Shown here piece after piece: positions 33,642 through 42,573 of a DNA stretch of 64,000 nucleotides (its first letter is position 1; each line of letters begins with the position of its first letter). The notes under the pieces are model-generated. The model was not told where the DNA came from and did no database searches. It saw only the letters and a program-made list of their open reading frames with translations. The position numbers were made by a program, and so were the translations under genes. The DNA comes from Bdellovibrionota bacterium (GTDB taxonomy: Bacteria > Bdellovibrionota > Bdellovibrionia > Bdellovibrionales > Bdellovibrionaceae), in contig CAUJGP010000021.1 of assembly GCA_963170155.1 (NCBI GenBank), positions 1 to 64,000 on the forward strand, read 5' to 3'.

Positions 33642-34736
33642 ATGAGAATTGCGGATAAAATGGCTCTTCAGCAGGTGCAAAACAGTCTGAGTAAGAATCG
33701 GTCTGAGATGCACCATTTACAGGAGCAAAGCTCAACTCAAAGAAGAATTAACAAGCCATCCGATGACCCTTTAGGGGCCACAAGGGTCTTGAACGCAAAA
33801 ACAGAAGAGAAGACTCAAAAACAATTCATTAAATCACTTCAGTTTGCGACAGATTTTTTAAATTTTACTGATCAGTCTTTGGGAGAGGTTGGTGAAATCG
33901 TTGTACGGGCAAAGGAGTTGGCTATTAATCAGGCTAACGAAGCTTCTGCCAATGAAAATACCCGACTTGTTGTTGCCACAGAGGTAGAGCAATTGCTCAA
34001 TCAAGCTGTGCAAGTGGCTAATCGAAAATTGGGCGATCGATATATTTTTGCAGGCTACCGCACAAATCAAATTCCATTTACTAAACAAGGAGAGTACAAG
34101 GGCGATGATGGCGAAATAAAAATTCAGGTTAATAAGGACGCCTACATCACGATGAACTTGCCCGGGAATAAAGTATTTTTGGGCGAGAATGGTGGAGAAA
34201 ACCCCCTTGAAGGAATTGACGTTCCTCGTAATGTCGATCAACTCCAGCAGTTGAAACAATGGGAGAAGCAAGAGCAGGAGAGACAAGCCGATTTGATTCC
34301 ACTAGCTCAAGTTTACAGCAAAAACTCTCAACAAAGAATGATGGCTTCTGTTGGAGGGCCTAAAGAGCAGGATGGTTCCAGTCTGTATAGAGAAGCTCAT
34401 GGTGCCAATGTTTTCGAAGTTTTACAGAATTTGGTGATATCTTTAAAAACAGACAATCGGTCTGGTATTCAAGAAAGTCTGGATCAACTTGATTTAGTCT
34501 TTACACAAGTCACGACATCTCGTGCTCAAGTGGGCTCTCGTGTCATGGCCCTCAATAATACGTTTGAAGCTCTTCAAAAAGGCATTGTCGATATGAAGAC
34601 GACAGCATCTCAGTTGGAAGATGCTGATGTTTTCCAGCTTGTGAGTGACATAAATAGAGCTGATACGGCACTAAAGGCTACTCTAGAAACATCTGGTCGA
34701 TTGATTCAACCAAGTCTCCTTGACTTTATTAAATAG
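33642..34736 (+). CDS. flgL: Flagellar hook-associated protein 3
   Basis: A 364-residue FlgL/HAP3. Its N-terminus RIADKMALQQVQNSLSKN and INKPSDDPLGATRVLN match the flagellin/FlgL coiled-coil domain; the C-terminal EDADVFQLVSDINRADTALKATLETSGR completes the D0/D1 fold (shown in part). It sits between FlgK and the filament. The gene begins 24 bases after flgK, so they are co-transcribed. GGTGAG precedes the ATG. Confidence 0.95.
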   Translation: MRIADKMALQQVQNSLSKNRSEMHHLQEQSSTQRRINKPSDDPLGATRVLNAKTEEKTQKQFIKSLQFATDFLNFTDQSLGEVGEIVVRAKELAINQANEASANENTRLVVATEVEQLLNQAVQVANRKLGDRYIFAGYRTNQIPFTKQGEYKGDDGEIKIQVNKDAYITMNLPGNKVFLGENGGENPLEGIDVPRNVDQLQQLKQWEKQEQERQADLIPLAQVYSKNSQQRMMASVGGPKEQDGSSLYREAHGANVFEVLQNLVISLKTDNRSGIQESLDQLDLVFTQVTTSRAQVGSRVMALNNTFEALQKGIVDMKTTASQLEDADVFQLVSDINRADTALKATLETSGRLIQPSLLDFIK

Positions 34737-34746
34737 AAATATTAGC

Positions 34747-34773
34747 TACAGTTCCACTAAAAGTTACCGATAG
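34747..34773 (+). promoter_or_regulatory. Candidate sigma-28 (FliA) promoter upstream of csrA
   Basis: TACAGTTC (34747-34754), an 11-base spacer and ACCGATAG (34766-34773) match the FliA consensus TAAAGTTT-N11-GCCGATAA at 6 of 8 positions in each half, with exact spacing. It lies about 57 bases before the csrA ATG. Not verified. Confidence 0.5.
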
Positions 34774-34829
34774 GAATTTGTCATCCTTAGGGAATCGAAG
34801 ACTTTGACCTGGATGTTGAAGGAGTAAAC

Positions 34830-35066
34830 ATGCTAGTTTTAACGCGGAAGCTGGGAGAGAGTATTGCGATTGATGATCACATTAAGATTCGCGTGGTCCA
34901 AATCAAAGGTAAACAAGTAAGGCTTGGAATAGAAGCTCCCAAAGATACCAAAATTCATCGAGAAGAAGTTTATATGGCCATTCAAGAGCAGAATCAGGAA
35001 GCCGCTAGCTCCAGTTCTGATCGAACTCGGTCTATTTCTAAAATGTTCAAAAAGGAAGAGCTCTAA
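34830..35066 (+). CDS. csrA: Carbon storage regulator CsrA
   Basis: A 78-residue RNA-binding protein. MLVLTRKLGESIAIDDHIKIRVV, GKQVRLGIEAPKDTKIHREE are the two most conserved CsrA blocks (beta1, then Arg in KQVRLGIEAP and R-E-E at the end). It blocks or stabilises target mRNAs. GAAGGAG is 7 bases before the ATG. Next to fliW, it fits the known CsrA-FliW-flagellin partner switch; the C-terminal tail is rich in Ser and Arg. Confidence 0.96.
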   Translation: MLVLTRKLGESIAIDDHIKIRVVQIKGKQVRLGIEAPKDTKIHREEVYMAIQEQNQEAASSSSDRTRSISKMFKKEEL

Positions 35067-35327
35067 ACTTTAGAGATCTGTCATCACACGTATTTTGATT
35101 TTTATATATTGTGAAGACCTCTCATAGAGGCGTGTTCATTTACTTTTTATCTTTAGTTATTTTTATTATAGCCTTCATAATGATGCATTGAATAACCCTT
35201 TTGACTTAGAATTATCTTGTTTCCTTAGCAATTTAAGTTCACATTTTAATAAGAATGACGACTTTGCTGTACTATAGGTAAGACCAAGGATGAGTGCCAA
35301 TACAGCGCGTTTTAAAGAGGAGGGGCT

Positions 35328-35861
35328 GTGATTATCGCTACGACACGATTTGGAAAAATTCAGATCGCGCAAGATGATATCATTCATTTTTCAGAGGGAA
35401 TCCTTGGTTTTAATGATTTGCGACGTTTTGTTGTTTTGGATGATCACAACGATGAGATTTTCGCTTGGTTACAAAGTTGTGAAATGCCCGACGTGGCTTT
35501 CCCTGTCTTAGAGCCTGAGATCTTTGCGGAGAATTATGCTCCAGTTTTGACTAAGATGGATTGTGAGTCCCTTAAATTAGAGGTGGGCCAGCGTCCCCGA
35601 GCCATCGCTATTATAACAATTCCTGATGATCCTACTCAAATGACTGCCAATTTAAAGGCTCCTATTTTAATAAATTTAAAACTTAAGATAGCACGGCAGT
35701 GTGTTTTACAAGATAATAGCTTGCAAATCCGAGAGCCTATTTTTACTAAACTTCAGAGACGTGTTGTTCAAAATCCGTCTGTTTCTATCAAAAGCCAGTC
35801 TCCCGTGGCAGCTATGGGAGTGGTCATTAAGCCCCCTTCCAATACGGAACTTGGTATTTAA
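35328..35861 (+). CDS. fliW: Flagellar assembly factor FliW
   Basis: A 177-residue FliW. Conserved pieces are TTRFGKIQIAQDDIIHFSEGILGF and RRFVVLDDHNDE, followed by FAWLQSCEMPDVAFPVLEP, typical of the family. FliW sequesters CsrA and competes with flagellin for it. The start is GTG with GGAGGGG in front. It lies about 260 bases after csrA and may have a separate promoter. A hairpin terminator follows. Confidence 0.93.
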   Translation: MIIATTRFGKIQIAQDDIIHFSEGILGFNDLRRFVVLDDHNDEIFAWLQSCEMPDVAFPVLEPEIFAENYAPVLTKMDCESLKLEVGQRPRAIAIITIPDDPTQMTANLKAPILINLKLKIARQCVLQDNSLQIREPIFTKLQRRVVQNPSVSIKSQSPVAAMGVVIKPPSNTELGI

Positions 35862-35866
35862 GTTTT

Positions 35867-35893
35867 AAGGGGTTCCTTTTCATGGGTCCCCTT
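35867..35893 (+). terminator. Terminator hairpin after fliW
   Basis: AAGGGG (35867-35872) pairs with CCCCTT (35888-35893), with inner CC/GG pairs, 6 bases after the fliW stop, followed by CTTTGAATTTT. It is a likely intrinsic terminator with a weak T-tract. Confidence 0.6.
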
Positions 35894-36036
35894 CTTTGAA
35901 TTTTAAAATGAATCCCATCAATGAATGTATAAAAGTATTTTTATTTATATGTCTGTATGCTTATCTAGGTCACTATAACGCAATTGCTTGAGCATGTTTT
36001 TTCTTACGCTGCCTGTTTCATAGGTGCTACAATGAC

Positions 36037-36052
36037 TTAATAACGTTATTAA
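36037..36052. promoter_or_regulatory. Perfect 16-base palindrome
   Basis: TTAATAACGTTATTAA is its own reverse complement and lies about 115 bases before the methyltransferase ATG. It is a possible dimeric-repressor operator; there is no regulator gene nearby to support this. Confidence 0.3.
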
Positions 36053-36168
36053 AACTCATCATTAAACACTATGTAAATGGACTGTATTTATCTAATGACA
36101 TTCATTTAAAATGAAAATGAGCAGAAGGTGTGTCTTTTCAGAAATATTAATTTTTTGAAAGGTTTTTA

Positions 36169-37047
36169 ATGATTTCTTTATCTTTAATTAAGGTTGCTCT
36201 TCAAGAGTATTTCTCATCGTCGCAAATCCTGAGAAGACCAGAGCCGCGTTTAGTTATGGACGATGACGATCAAGTTATTCAATTTGATTCCGAAGGAGAG
36301 CCTTCTGGAAACTTGGTTTCATCTTATCTTTACATTTCTTTTCGCGTGACCGAACTCATCAATGAATCATCATTAGTCTTAGACTTAGGGAGCGGGTCGG
36401 GTCAATTATTAAGCCGAATTGCTCGTTACAACCCTCAAACAAATTTTATTGGATTAGAGTTGTCACCTCAAATGATTGCTTTTGCTAATGAAAGAATCCA
36501 AAGGCAACAGATTTCAAATATGGAAATGCGACATCAAGATATGTCTTTACTCGATGGTTTCTCGGATAAAAGTGTGGATGCGATCATATCTTCTTTGGCT
36601 ATTCATCATTTACCTGATTTAAAAACTCTGGAAGTTTGTTTTAAAAATATAGCGCGTGTTCTTAAAGACGATGGATCTATTTTTTTAATGGATTTTAATT
36701 TATTAAAAAGAGAAGAGAGCATAGAGTATTTTATAAATTGTGAAAGTAAGAGCCCAAGAAGGTCTTTAAGAGATTATTCATATTCGCTGAGAGCAGCTTT
36801 TCCACTTGCGAGTATGAAGGAGCTTGTGACACGTTATTTGCCCAAAGACACCTGTGTTTACACTCCTTTCGGATGTCCCTTTTTTATCATGATTTTAAGA
36901 AAAGGGCGTAAAACGGAACCTTTGACTCAAGACAAAATAAAGCAGTTTAAGGAAGCTTTTAAAGGAATGAGTCCTAAAAATAAATCCACCTTTAGAGAGA
37001 TCAATCTTTCTTTTGCTCTTAACGGAGTTAGAAAGATTGCACTTTAG
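36169..37047 (+). CDS. Class I SAM-dependent methyltransferase
   Basis: A 292-residue methyltransferase. The SAM-binding LVLDLGSGSGQLLSRIARY lies near residue 75, followed by GLELSPQMIAFANERI (acidic end of strand 2) and VDAIISSLAIHHLPDL, the usual motif-IV/V region. The substrate is unknown; the sequence resembles small-molecule or quinone-type methyltransferases and lacks the NPPY or DPPY motif of DNA methylases. GAAAGG is 6 bases upstream. Its stop overlaps that of the convergent membrane gene by 4 bases. Confidence 0.85.
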   Translation: MISLSLIKVALQEYFSSSQILRRPEPRLVMDDDDQVIQFDSEGEPSGNLVSSYLYISFRVTELINESSLVLDLGSGSGQLLSRIARYNPQTNFIGLELSPQMIAFANERIQRQQISNMEMRHQDMSLLDGFSDKSVDAIISSLAIHHLPDLKTLEVCFKNIARVLKDDGSIFLMDFNLLKREESIEYFINCESKSPRRSLRDYSYSLRAAFPLASMKELVTRYLPKDTCVYTPFGCPFFIMILRKGRKTEPLTQDKIKQFKEAFKGMSPKNKSTFREINLSFALNGVRKIAL

Positions 37048-37658
37048 AAACGATTAAAATCGTGAGGAGAAGACGCATCTGATTCAAATTCTGCAATACG
37101 GGCACTTTCCATAGCGGCGGATATTCTCGTATAGTATTCTTTAGCTAAATGAATGTCTTGGCCACCCATCGCCATTAACACTTTTTCAGCTTGAGTCATT
37201 TGCTCTCGATTATCCCCTTGGACTGATAAGAGGTAACCCCCGGAACTTAAATAGCGACCATAACGTTTACTGATGGAAAAAGGCGTGCCAATTCCCACAA
37301 GAGCTCCTGCGCCCGCACCAAAGAAGCTTCCGCAAATCATTCCTGCGAGCAGTAGAAATCCTTTTTCTAATCCCGTGTATTCAAAAGAAATGGGAATAAA
37401 AATGATGTTAAAGACAATCAATAGCGCAAGGATAAATCCAATAATGATTCCAATGATAGCTCCTATAACTGCACCTTTTACGATTTGATTTTTTTGCTCT
37501 GATACAAAATCTTTAGAGCCTTGTTGAGTGGGGGTTAAAATTCGGAAGTTTTGTTCATCAAACCCCAATTTTCTCAAAGATCGAATAGCCGTCTTAACCT
37601 CATTTTTATTTTGAAATAGAGCAAATGCAGCGATGTCATCAGTTGTATCCATAATCAT
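37044..37658 (-). CDS. Membrane protein with glycine-zipper helices, stress-protein-like N-terminus
   Basis: A 204-residue protein. The N-terminal DIAAFALFQNKNEVKTAIRSLRKLGF resembles the general-stress-protein 17M-like fold, followed by two Gly-rich membrane helices (VIGAIIGIIIGFILALLIVF and FFGAGAGALVGIG), then a short soluble tail. The function is unknown; similar proteins are annotated as DUF1269-like or low-temperature-induced. I take the ATG at 37658 over a TTG four codons upstream. It is convergent with, and overlaps, the methyltransferase gene. Confidence 0.65.
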   Translation of the reverse strand: MIMDTTDDIAAFALFQNKNEVKTAIRSLRKLGFDEQNFRILTPTQQGSKDFVSEQKNQIVKGAVIGAIIGIIIGFILALLIVFNIIFIPISFEYTGLEKGFLLLAGMICGSFFGAGAGALVGIGTPFSISKRYGRYLSSGGYLLSVQGDNREQMTQAEKVLMAMGGQDIHLAKEYYTRISAAMESARIAEFESDASSPHDFNRF

Positions 37659-37892
37659 TTTACACACCAAAAAAATGAATGATTGAAAAAACCAGCTTTT
37701 TAGCCATGAATGAGTTTGTGGTCATGGGCCATTCTTGCATTGAGTGATGGATTGTTTTTTTCATATAAGCACCTTCCTAAGACGTGTTGTTGAAAGTAAT
37801 AAAAGACAGTTCATTCATAAACCCAAGCGAATACATTCTTAATTGGAGCTCTGGAAGAGATAAATCTTTACCCCGAGTGAATTCCCTCGTTT

Positions 37893-38153
37893 TTAAAAAG
37901 TGAATTGAAGTGGTAGATTGTTGGAAAAAGACTTACGATGCGCCTTTTCTTGGTTAGCGCAGTGATTGCAGCAATAAGTCATATTATCGATCTCAATGCT
38001 ATGGCCTATGATTTTTGAATTGCAGTGGGTACAAACAGGAGCGAGTTTATGAATAGCACATTCGAAACAATCAAATAAAAACTCTTTGTTCTTTAAGCGA
38101 ATTACAAAGGTTTTATCGTAGTTATTACCACAGTTATCGCAAACCCCAACCAT
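37893..38153 (-). CDS. Small zinc-ribbon protein
   Basis: An 86-residue protein with several CxxC motifs: CDNCGNNYDK, CFECAIHKLAPVCTHC and YCCNHCANQEKAH, enough for two zinc sites. Similar Cys-rich small proteins are annotated as prokaryotic metallothionein-like or LIM-like. The function is unknown. The ATG at 38153 has GGAGGTCTT directly in front, a strong ribosome site; a longer frame upstream is not needed. Confidence 0.75.
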   Translation of the reverse strand: MVGVCDNCGNNYDKTFVIRLKNKEFLFDCFECAIHKLAPVCTHCNSKIIGHSIEIDNMTYCCNHCANQEKAHRKSFSNNLPLQFTF

Positions 38154-38196
38154 AAGACCTCCTATCTCTTTTATAACTCGTGTTTTTAACACTTAA

Positions 38197-38385
38197 CTAA
38201 TAAGCATAAAGGATGCCAATTTTTGGATTTGGATCATTGAGTTGATTTTTATCATTGTGGAACTCAAGATCCATCGTCATTTTTTTCGAGGGTCGCTCCA
38301 ATATGATGTGAAGTCCGCTTGCATTTGATCTGAGGGTGAGCCTTTCATTTTTACTTATTAAGAGTAAATAATCATAAGAAATCAA
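38197..38385 (-). CDS. Doubtful small frame, 62 residues
   Basis: An open frame starting at TTG without a visible ribosome-binding site. The translation has strand-like alternation (YDYLLLISKNERLTLRSN) and no recognised domain. It could be a real short gene upstream of the zinc-ribbon gene or chance. Confidence 0.25.
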   Translation of the reverse strand: MISYDYLLLISKNERLTLRSNASGLHIILERPSKKMTMDLEFHNDKNQLNDPNPKIGILYAY

Positions 38386-38433
38386 TGCAAAGATAAGTTA
38401 AAAATGTTTTGTAAAGTTCTTTAAATCCCCATA

Positions 38434-38469
38434 AAACGAGGAAATAATCCCTGTTTGAGGGACTCGTTT
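38434..38469 (+). other. Hairpin upstream of the EEP-family gene
   Basis: AAACGAG (38434-38440) pairs with CTCGTTT (38463-38469), with an inner TCCC/GGGA stem. A related 9-mer ATAAACGAG recurs at 38553-38561, just before the gene. It may be an RNA structure or regulatory repeat. There is no T-run. Confidence 0.3.
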
Positions 38470-38607
38470 ATAAACCATGGCTGCTCTTTGTAGACGATGG
38501 GAGAGCATGATATTAACGAATTCTTAACTTTTTGCTAGTATTACTAGACTCGATAAACGAGAGAAAAATGACGAATATATCCTTGGGAAGCCTTTCTCGG
38601 GGGTTAT

Positions 38608-39417
38608 ATGAACAAGAGAATTGTATTGGGGTTTTGTCTGTTTTTTTGGAGTTCTTTTAGTTTGGCTGGTAAGTACTTGATTCCACCCATGGAGCAATCG
38701 CTCCTATTTTTTGAATCTGGATTATTAAAAGAAAAGTTAAAAAATGAATTTTCTATTTTGGTTTGGAATGTTCATAAAGGAAAAGATGGGCAAGCTTGGG
38801 TTGAAGACATGAAGAGCTTGGCGCATCATTCGGATATCGTACTTTTGCAAGAGGCTATGAATGATGACCTCATGTCACGAATGTATTTGAACGATCTCAA
38901 TCATTTTGATTGGCATATGGCTAAGAGTTTTACTTATATGAAAACCGGAGTTTCAACGGGAGTTGCGAATGCAAGCTCTTTTCTGATTGATCAAAGTATG
39001 CTTCATCGAACCTTGGATCGAGAACCCTTGGTGAAGACACCTAAAACGGTGATGCTGAGTTACTTAACTATGGAAAATGGAAAGCCCCTTGCCGTTCTTA
39101 ATATCCATGGTTTAAATGTGACGACAAATGCGGCCTTTTTCAGGCAAATTGATGGTACTTTAAATTTGATCGAAAACTTTTCAGGACCTGTTATTTATGC
39201 GGGAGACTTCAATACAAACAATAAAGCAAAGCTCGAGGGATTAGATCTTAGGATGTCGAATTATGGCTTAAAAAGAATTGAGTATTCAAATGACCCACGC
39301 AAAAAAAAATTAGATTGGATTTATGTCAGAGGATGTACCGTTGAATCCAGTGAGGTTTTATATCAATATAAAACCTCTGACCATAAACCATTAATTGCCA
39401 AAATGAGTTGTCGGTAG
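38608..39417 (+). CDS. Exported endonuclease/exonuclease/phosphatase-family protein
   Basis: A 269-residue protein of the DNase I/sphingomyelinase fold with a signal peptide (ends near FSLAGK). Motifs are FSILVWNVHKG, IVLLQEAMND (catalytic Glu), YAGDFNTNNK and TSDHKPLIAK (His at the end), all active-site pieces. It could cleave nucleic acids or phospholipids outside the cytoplasm. GGGGG precedes the ATG. It is convergent with an M14 carboxypeptidase across a shared terminator. Confidence 0.88.
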   Translation: MNKRIVLGFCLFFWSSFSLAGKYLIPPMEQSLLFFESGLLKEKLKNEFSILVWNVHKGKDGQAWVEDMKSLAHHSDIVLLQEAMNDDLMSRMYLNDLNHFDWHMAKSFTYMKTGVSTGVANASSFLIDQSMLHRTLDREPLVKTPKTVMLSYLTMENGKPLAVLNIHGLNVTTNAAFFRQIDGTLNLIENFSGPVIYAGDFNTNNKAKLEGLDLRMSNYGLKRIEYSNDPRKKKLDWIYVRGCTVESSEVLYQYKTSDHKPLIAKMSCR

Positions 39418-39468
39418 ATTTTCATTATAGAATATAGGTCAAACAATCTTGAGTTCGACCAACTCTTT

Positions 39469-39505
39469 GCTACTACCTTAATTTTATTGATATCAAGGTA
39501 GTAGC
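39469..39505. terminator. Bidirectional terminator between the EEP and M14 genes
   Basis: GCTACTACCTT (39469-39479) and AAGGTAGTAGC (39495-39505) form a perfect 11-base-pair stem around a 15-base AT-rich loop, between two convergent stops. T-tracts are poor on both sides, so efficiency is uncertain. Confidence 0.6.
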
Positions 39506-39527
39506 CTTCGAGCTTGTAAAAGCGGAA

Positions 39528-40790
39528 TTAAAAACTGAGTAACCCAGAGTTAAACTCTAAGACTCGATATGGATTATCTGCGTATTCCATCATGTAAAGG
39601 AACGGCTCCCAATTTTTCTGAACGACAGTTGGAATAATATGGGGACCAGGATAAAAGCCAGCTCCTCCCAAAGTATTCGTTGGATCAAGTTCAAAAGTGA
39701 AAGCAAAAATATGTTGAGCTCCGTAGGCCCAATCAGCAGTATCACCACTGGCTTTGTAAAGCTCTGATGCCTGCATAGGGGTATATTTATTCCATTGACT
39801 CATTGTCTCTGCCATTTTCTTAAAGACATTAAGATCTTTGATGTCTGAAATGGGATTATAATTATGTCCCCATGGGTACAGAATGAGTTCTGAGTATGTA
39901 TGAAATGAAAGCAATAAATTAATGTTATTTTGCTTTTCGACAAAAGTTTTTAGGGCTTGAGTTTCAGGTTCGCTGAAAGGTGCTGGACCCATATATGTAT
40001 CATGCCGAGGACTATTGCTGGATCCACCGGTACCCCATTGATATCCATAATTTCTATTGAGATCTACACCATAGCTTCCATCTTTGTTTTGTCGGCGGTT
40101 TTTTCTCCACATTTTGTATCGGCCAGTAGCGATATCAAACTCTGCGCCATCAGGATTCGCCATGGGAATAATATGGATCTCTCGGGTTTCCATAAGGCGA
40201 ACAACACGAGCATCTCCGGAGCGATAGGCTTCAATAAATTTTTGAGTGAGACGTAAAGGGACATCAATGGAAAGATGTTCACGGGCGTGATGTCCACCAA
40301 CAAAAAGAGTGGCTGGTTTTTGGTTACTATTTGCTAAGTCCGTGGAAATCCTGAGGTGCCAAAGCTCGCGGCCTTCCACACTTTTACCAATAGAGTCTAA
40401 GGCAACAATATCAGGATTCTCTTCAGCAAGCTTTGTGAGGGCCTCTTGCATTTCAGAGTAATTATGATAGATGCCATCTTCTGGTGGAAAATCAGAGAGA
40501 CTCAGAAGTGGTGATGATGCAATCAGAAGATTTCTTTTTTTCAGTTGTTCAACATTCTCTTGGGAGCCATAAGAAATAACATAATCGTCTTTGATAACTT
40601 CTATAGGTATCCCTAAGTCTTCAATCTCAGTTCTTTCATATTTATTTGTTGCTTTAATTTTCAGCCAATAAGAAAGCTCATCTTGCTGGGCTGAATGAGA
40701 ACTATGGGCTAAAGCACCCATATGCACGAAAAGCACCAAGCTGAGGCTGGCAACAGCTAGGTTTCGTATTTTCATAATTAATTTATACAT
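39528..40790 (-). CDS. Zinc carboxypeptidase, M14 family, exported
   Basis: A 420-residue protein with a signal peptide ending near GALAHS and a prodomain-like segment. The M14 domain includes GGHHAREHLS (zinc ligands in HAREH), IPMANPDGAEFD, KNRRQN...GVDLNRNYGYQWG, SFHTYSELILYPWG (third zinc ligand) and FTFELDP (catalytic Glu). It would trim C-terminal residues from peptides outside the cytoplasm. It is similar to carboxypeptidase T or A. AAAGGA is 6 bases before the ATG. Confidence 0.94.
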   Translation of the reverse strand: MYKLIMKIRNLAVASLSLVLFVHMGALAHSSHSAQQDELSYWLKIKATNKYERTEIEDLGIPIEVIKDDYVISYGSQENVEQLKKRNLLIASSPLLSLSDFPPEDGIYHNYSEMQEALTKLAEENPDIVALDSIGKSVEGRELWHLRISTDLANSNQKPATLFVGGHHAREHLSIDVPLRLTQKFIEAYRSGDARVVRLMETREIHIIPMANPDGAEFDIATGRYKMWRKNRRQNKDGSYGVDLNRNYGYQWGTGGSSNSPRHDTYMGPAPFSEPETQALKTFVEKQNNINLLLSFHTYSELILYPWGHNYNPISDIKDLNVFKKMAETMSQWNKYTPMQASELYKASGDTADWAYGAQHIFAFTFELDPTNTLGGAGFYPGPHIIPTVVQKNWEPFLYMMEYADNPYRVLEFNSGLLSF

Positions 40791-41196
40791 TTAAAATCCT
40801 TTCCCTGGAGGTTTGTGGCAAGGCTAGGACAAAAGTCCCACTTTGGCACCAATAAAATGACTAAATAATGCTTAGTGACTTTAAATTATGCAGAAGAACC
40901 TAAAAATCAATTTTTTCCTTGATTTCATGGTCTTGAGCTTGCGTTTCTAGAGTAAAGTAGTTTCCAATAATATAAGGTGTGAATCGTATTTCTTATTGAA
41001 CTTCATAATTAGCGACTAAATATAAATTAATTAGTTGTTGTCGTGAAATGGGTTTTCGGTGCCGCCAGATTGAAAACAGGGGTGATTGTTGATTAAAAAG
41101 TGACTCATTTTGATAGAAATATCACTTTTATACAGTCCCATGAAAAAATAATAACTGAAACTGGAAGTCTTGATTAAAGAAAGATAAACTGTTGAT
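40791..41196. other. 406-base intergenic region between M14 and PBP genes
   Basis: Divergent AT-rich spacer that should hold the promoters of both genes. A short GGAC-AAAA-GTCC hairpin lies near 40828-40839. I see no RNA gene or protein-coding frame. Confidence 0.4.
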
Positions 41197-42522
41197 ATGA
41201 GAAGTATTCTTACGAGTCTTTTATTAAAGAAGAGAAAATGGCGTGTTGCCTCCATTGGTTTTGTACTTTTGCTCCTTTACATCTTTGGAGTCAATGCTGG
41301 GATTCCCAAAACTTTGGGAACAGGTAATCAAACTTCATGGTTGGGCATTGATAATAAACCCGTCACCAGCCGAGAGCGTAGAAAGTTAATCAATCAAGCT
41401 TTATCCCAATCTCTTTTAAAAAATATCTACACACCCGTTGTTAATCCTTTGAATTTGAGCTCAGGAAGTGAAAACCTCAAAGTTCTTTATACTTTCGACC
41501 ATGAATTACAGAAAGAGTTAGAAAGTTTATTGCGTCAGTATGGTTCCGATTATGCCTCGGTGGTTGCCATGGATCCTTCAACAGGAAAAATACTGGCTAT
41601 GGCCAGCTATGAAGGGAACATGCCTTCCAGTGAGAATTGGGCACTTAAAGCGAGCTTTCCTGCTGCGAGTGTTTTTAAGATCATAACGGCTTCGGCAGCG
41701 ATAGAAAAATACAAAGTTTCCCCAGGCATGGAGATGGGTTATACAGGAGGAAATTATAACCTTTATAAACGTGATTTATTTAATGATAATGAAAAATGGG
41801 CTCGTTCCATCACTTTCAGAGAAGCTTTTGCCCGGTCTATTAATATTTTCTTTGGAAAGTTAGCATTGAAGTTCATGCACGGTGATGATTTAATGAATTA
41901 TGCTCAAAAATTTTATTTCAACAAGGATTTCATGACGGATATGCCGGTAGAATTGAGTAAAGCTCTTCTTTCTTCTGCGGACCCATTTCATGTTGCTGAG
42001 GTTGCGTCGGGCTTTAATAACTTGAATACTTTGAGCCCTGTTCATGGAGCTTTGATTGCTTCGGCTATTGTGAATGATGGTGAAATGAAATCCCCTTATG
42101 TTGTGGAATCATTGATGAAGGCCGACGGAACTCCTGTTTATAGGTCAATGATTCTTTCTCTTGAGAGCCCAATCACGATTACCACCGCAAAAACATTGCG
42201 GGATCTGATGAATGAAACTGTCGAGCACGGAACCTCTCGCAAGTCATTTCGAGAATTAGCCCGTGCGAAGCATTTTTCCATGGTGGAGGCGGGGGGAAAA
42301 ACAGGCTCTCTCAATGGGACTCACCCCAAAGGAAAAACAGATTGGTTTGTTGGATATGCGAGACTAGGAACGCGGATGCTTGCCTTATCTGTTGTCACAG
42401 TCAATAAAACTTACTGGAAAGTGAAGTCTTCTTATATTGCTCAAAGATTGATTCGAAAGCACTTTAAGGATGAAGTGGTTTTAAGTTCTGTCCATGCAGA
42501 GAATCACGAACCGTCTTTTTAA
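41197..42522 (+). CDS. Penicillin-binding transpeptidase
   Basis: A 441-residue D,D-transpeptidase with one N-terminal membrane helix (about 15-35). Active-site motifs are SVFK (SxxK, within FPAASVFKIITASAAI), SIN (SxN, within RSINIFFGK) and KTG (GGKTGSLNG). There is no glycosyltransferase domain. It resembles the catalytic half of class B PBPs, without the usual long N-terminal pedestal, and crosslinks peptidoglycan. The FHA gene that follows starts 51 bases later and may be in the same operon. Confidence 0.88.
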   Translation: MRSILTSLLLKKRKWRVASIGFVLLLLYIFGVNAGIPKTLGTGNQTSWLGIDNKPVTSRERRKLINQALSQSLLKNIYTPVVNPLNLSSGSENLKVLYTFDHELQKELESLLRQYGSDYASVVAMDPSTGKILAMASYEGNMPSSENWALKASFPAASVFKIITASAAIEKYKVSPGMEMGYTGGNYNLYKRDLFNDNEKWARSITFREAFARSINIFFGKLALKFMHGDDLMNYAQKFYFNKDFMTDMPVELSKALLSSADPFHVAEVASGFNNLNTLSPVHGALIASAIVNDGEMKSPYVVESLMKADGTPVYRSMILSLESPITITTAKTLRDLMNETVEHGTSRKSFRELARAKHFSMVEAGGKTGSLNGTHPKGKTDWFVGYARLGTRMLALSVVTVNKTYWKVKSSYIAQRLIRKHFKDEVVLSSVHAENHEPSF

Positions 42523-42573
42523 AAGTTAAGGGGATATTCCAGAACGATATTTGATGAGTAATGGGGAAATAAT

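Larger units (their letters stand above)
35862..36168. other. 307-base intergenic region upstream of the methyltransferase
   Basis: It starts with the fliW terminator hairpin, continues AT-rich, and contains a perfect 16-base palindrome at 36037-36052. There is no protein-coding frame and no tRNA-like sequence. Confidence 0.5.

Noticed and set aside
36169-37047. DNA methyltransferase of a restriction or defence system
   Set aside because: It has a SAM-binding site but no NPPY/DPPY or Pro-Cys catalytic motif and no nuclease gene nearby.
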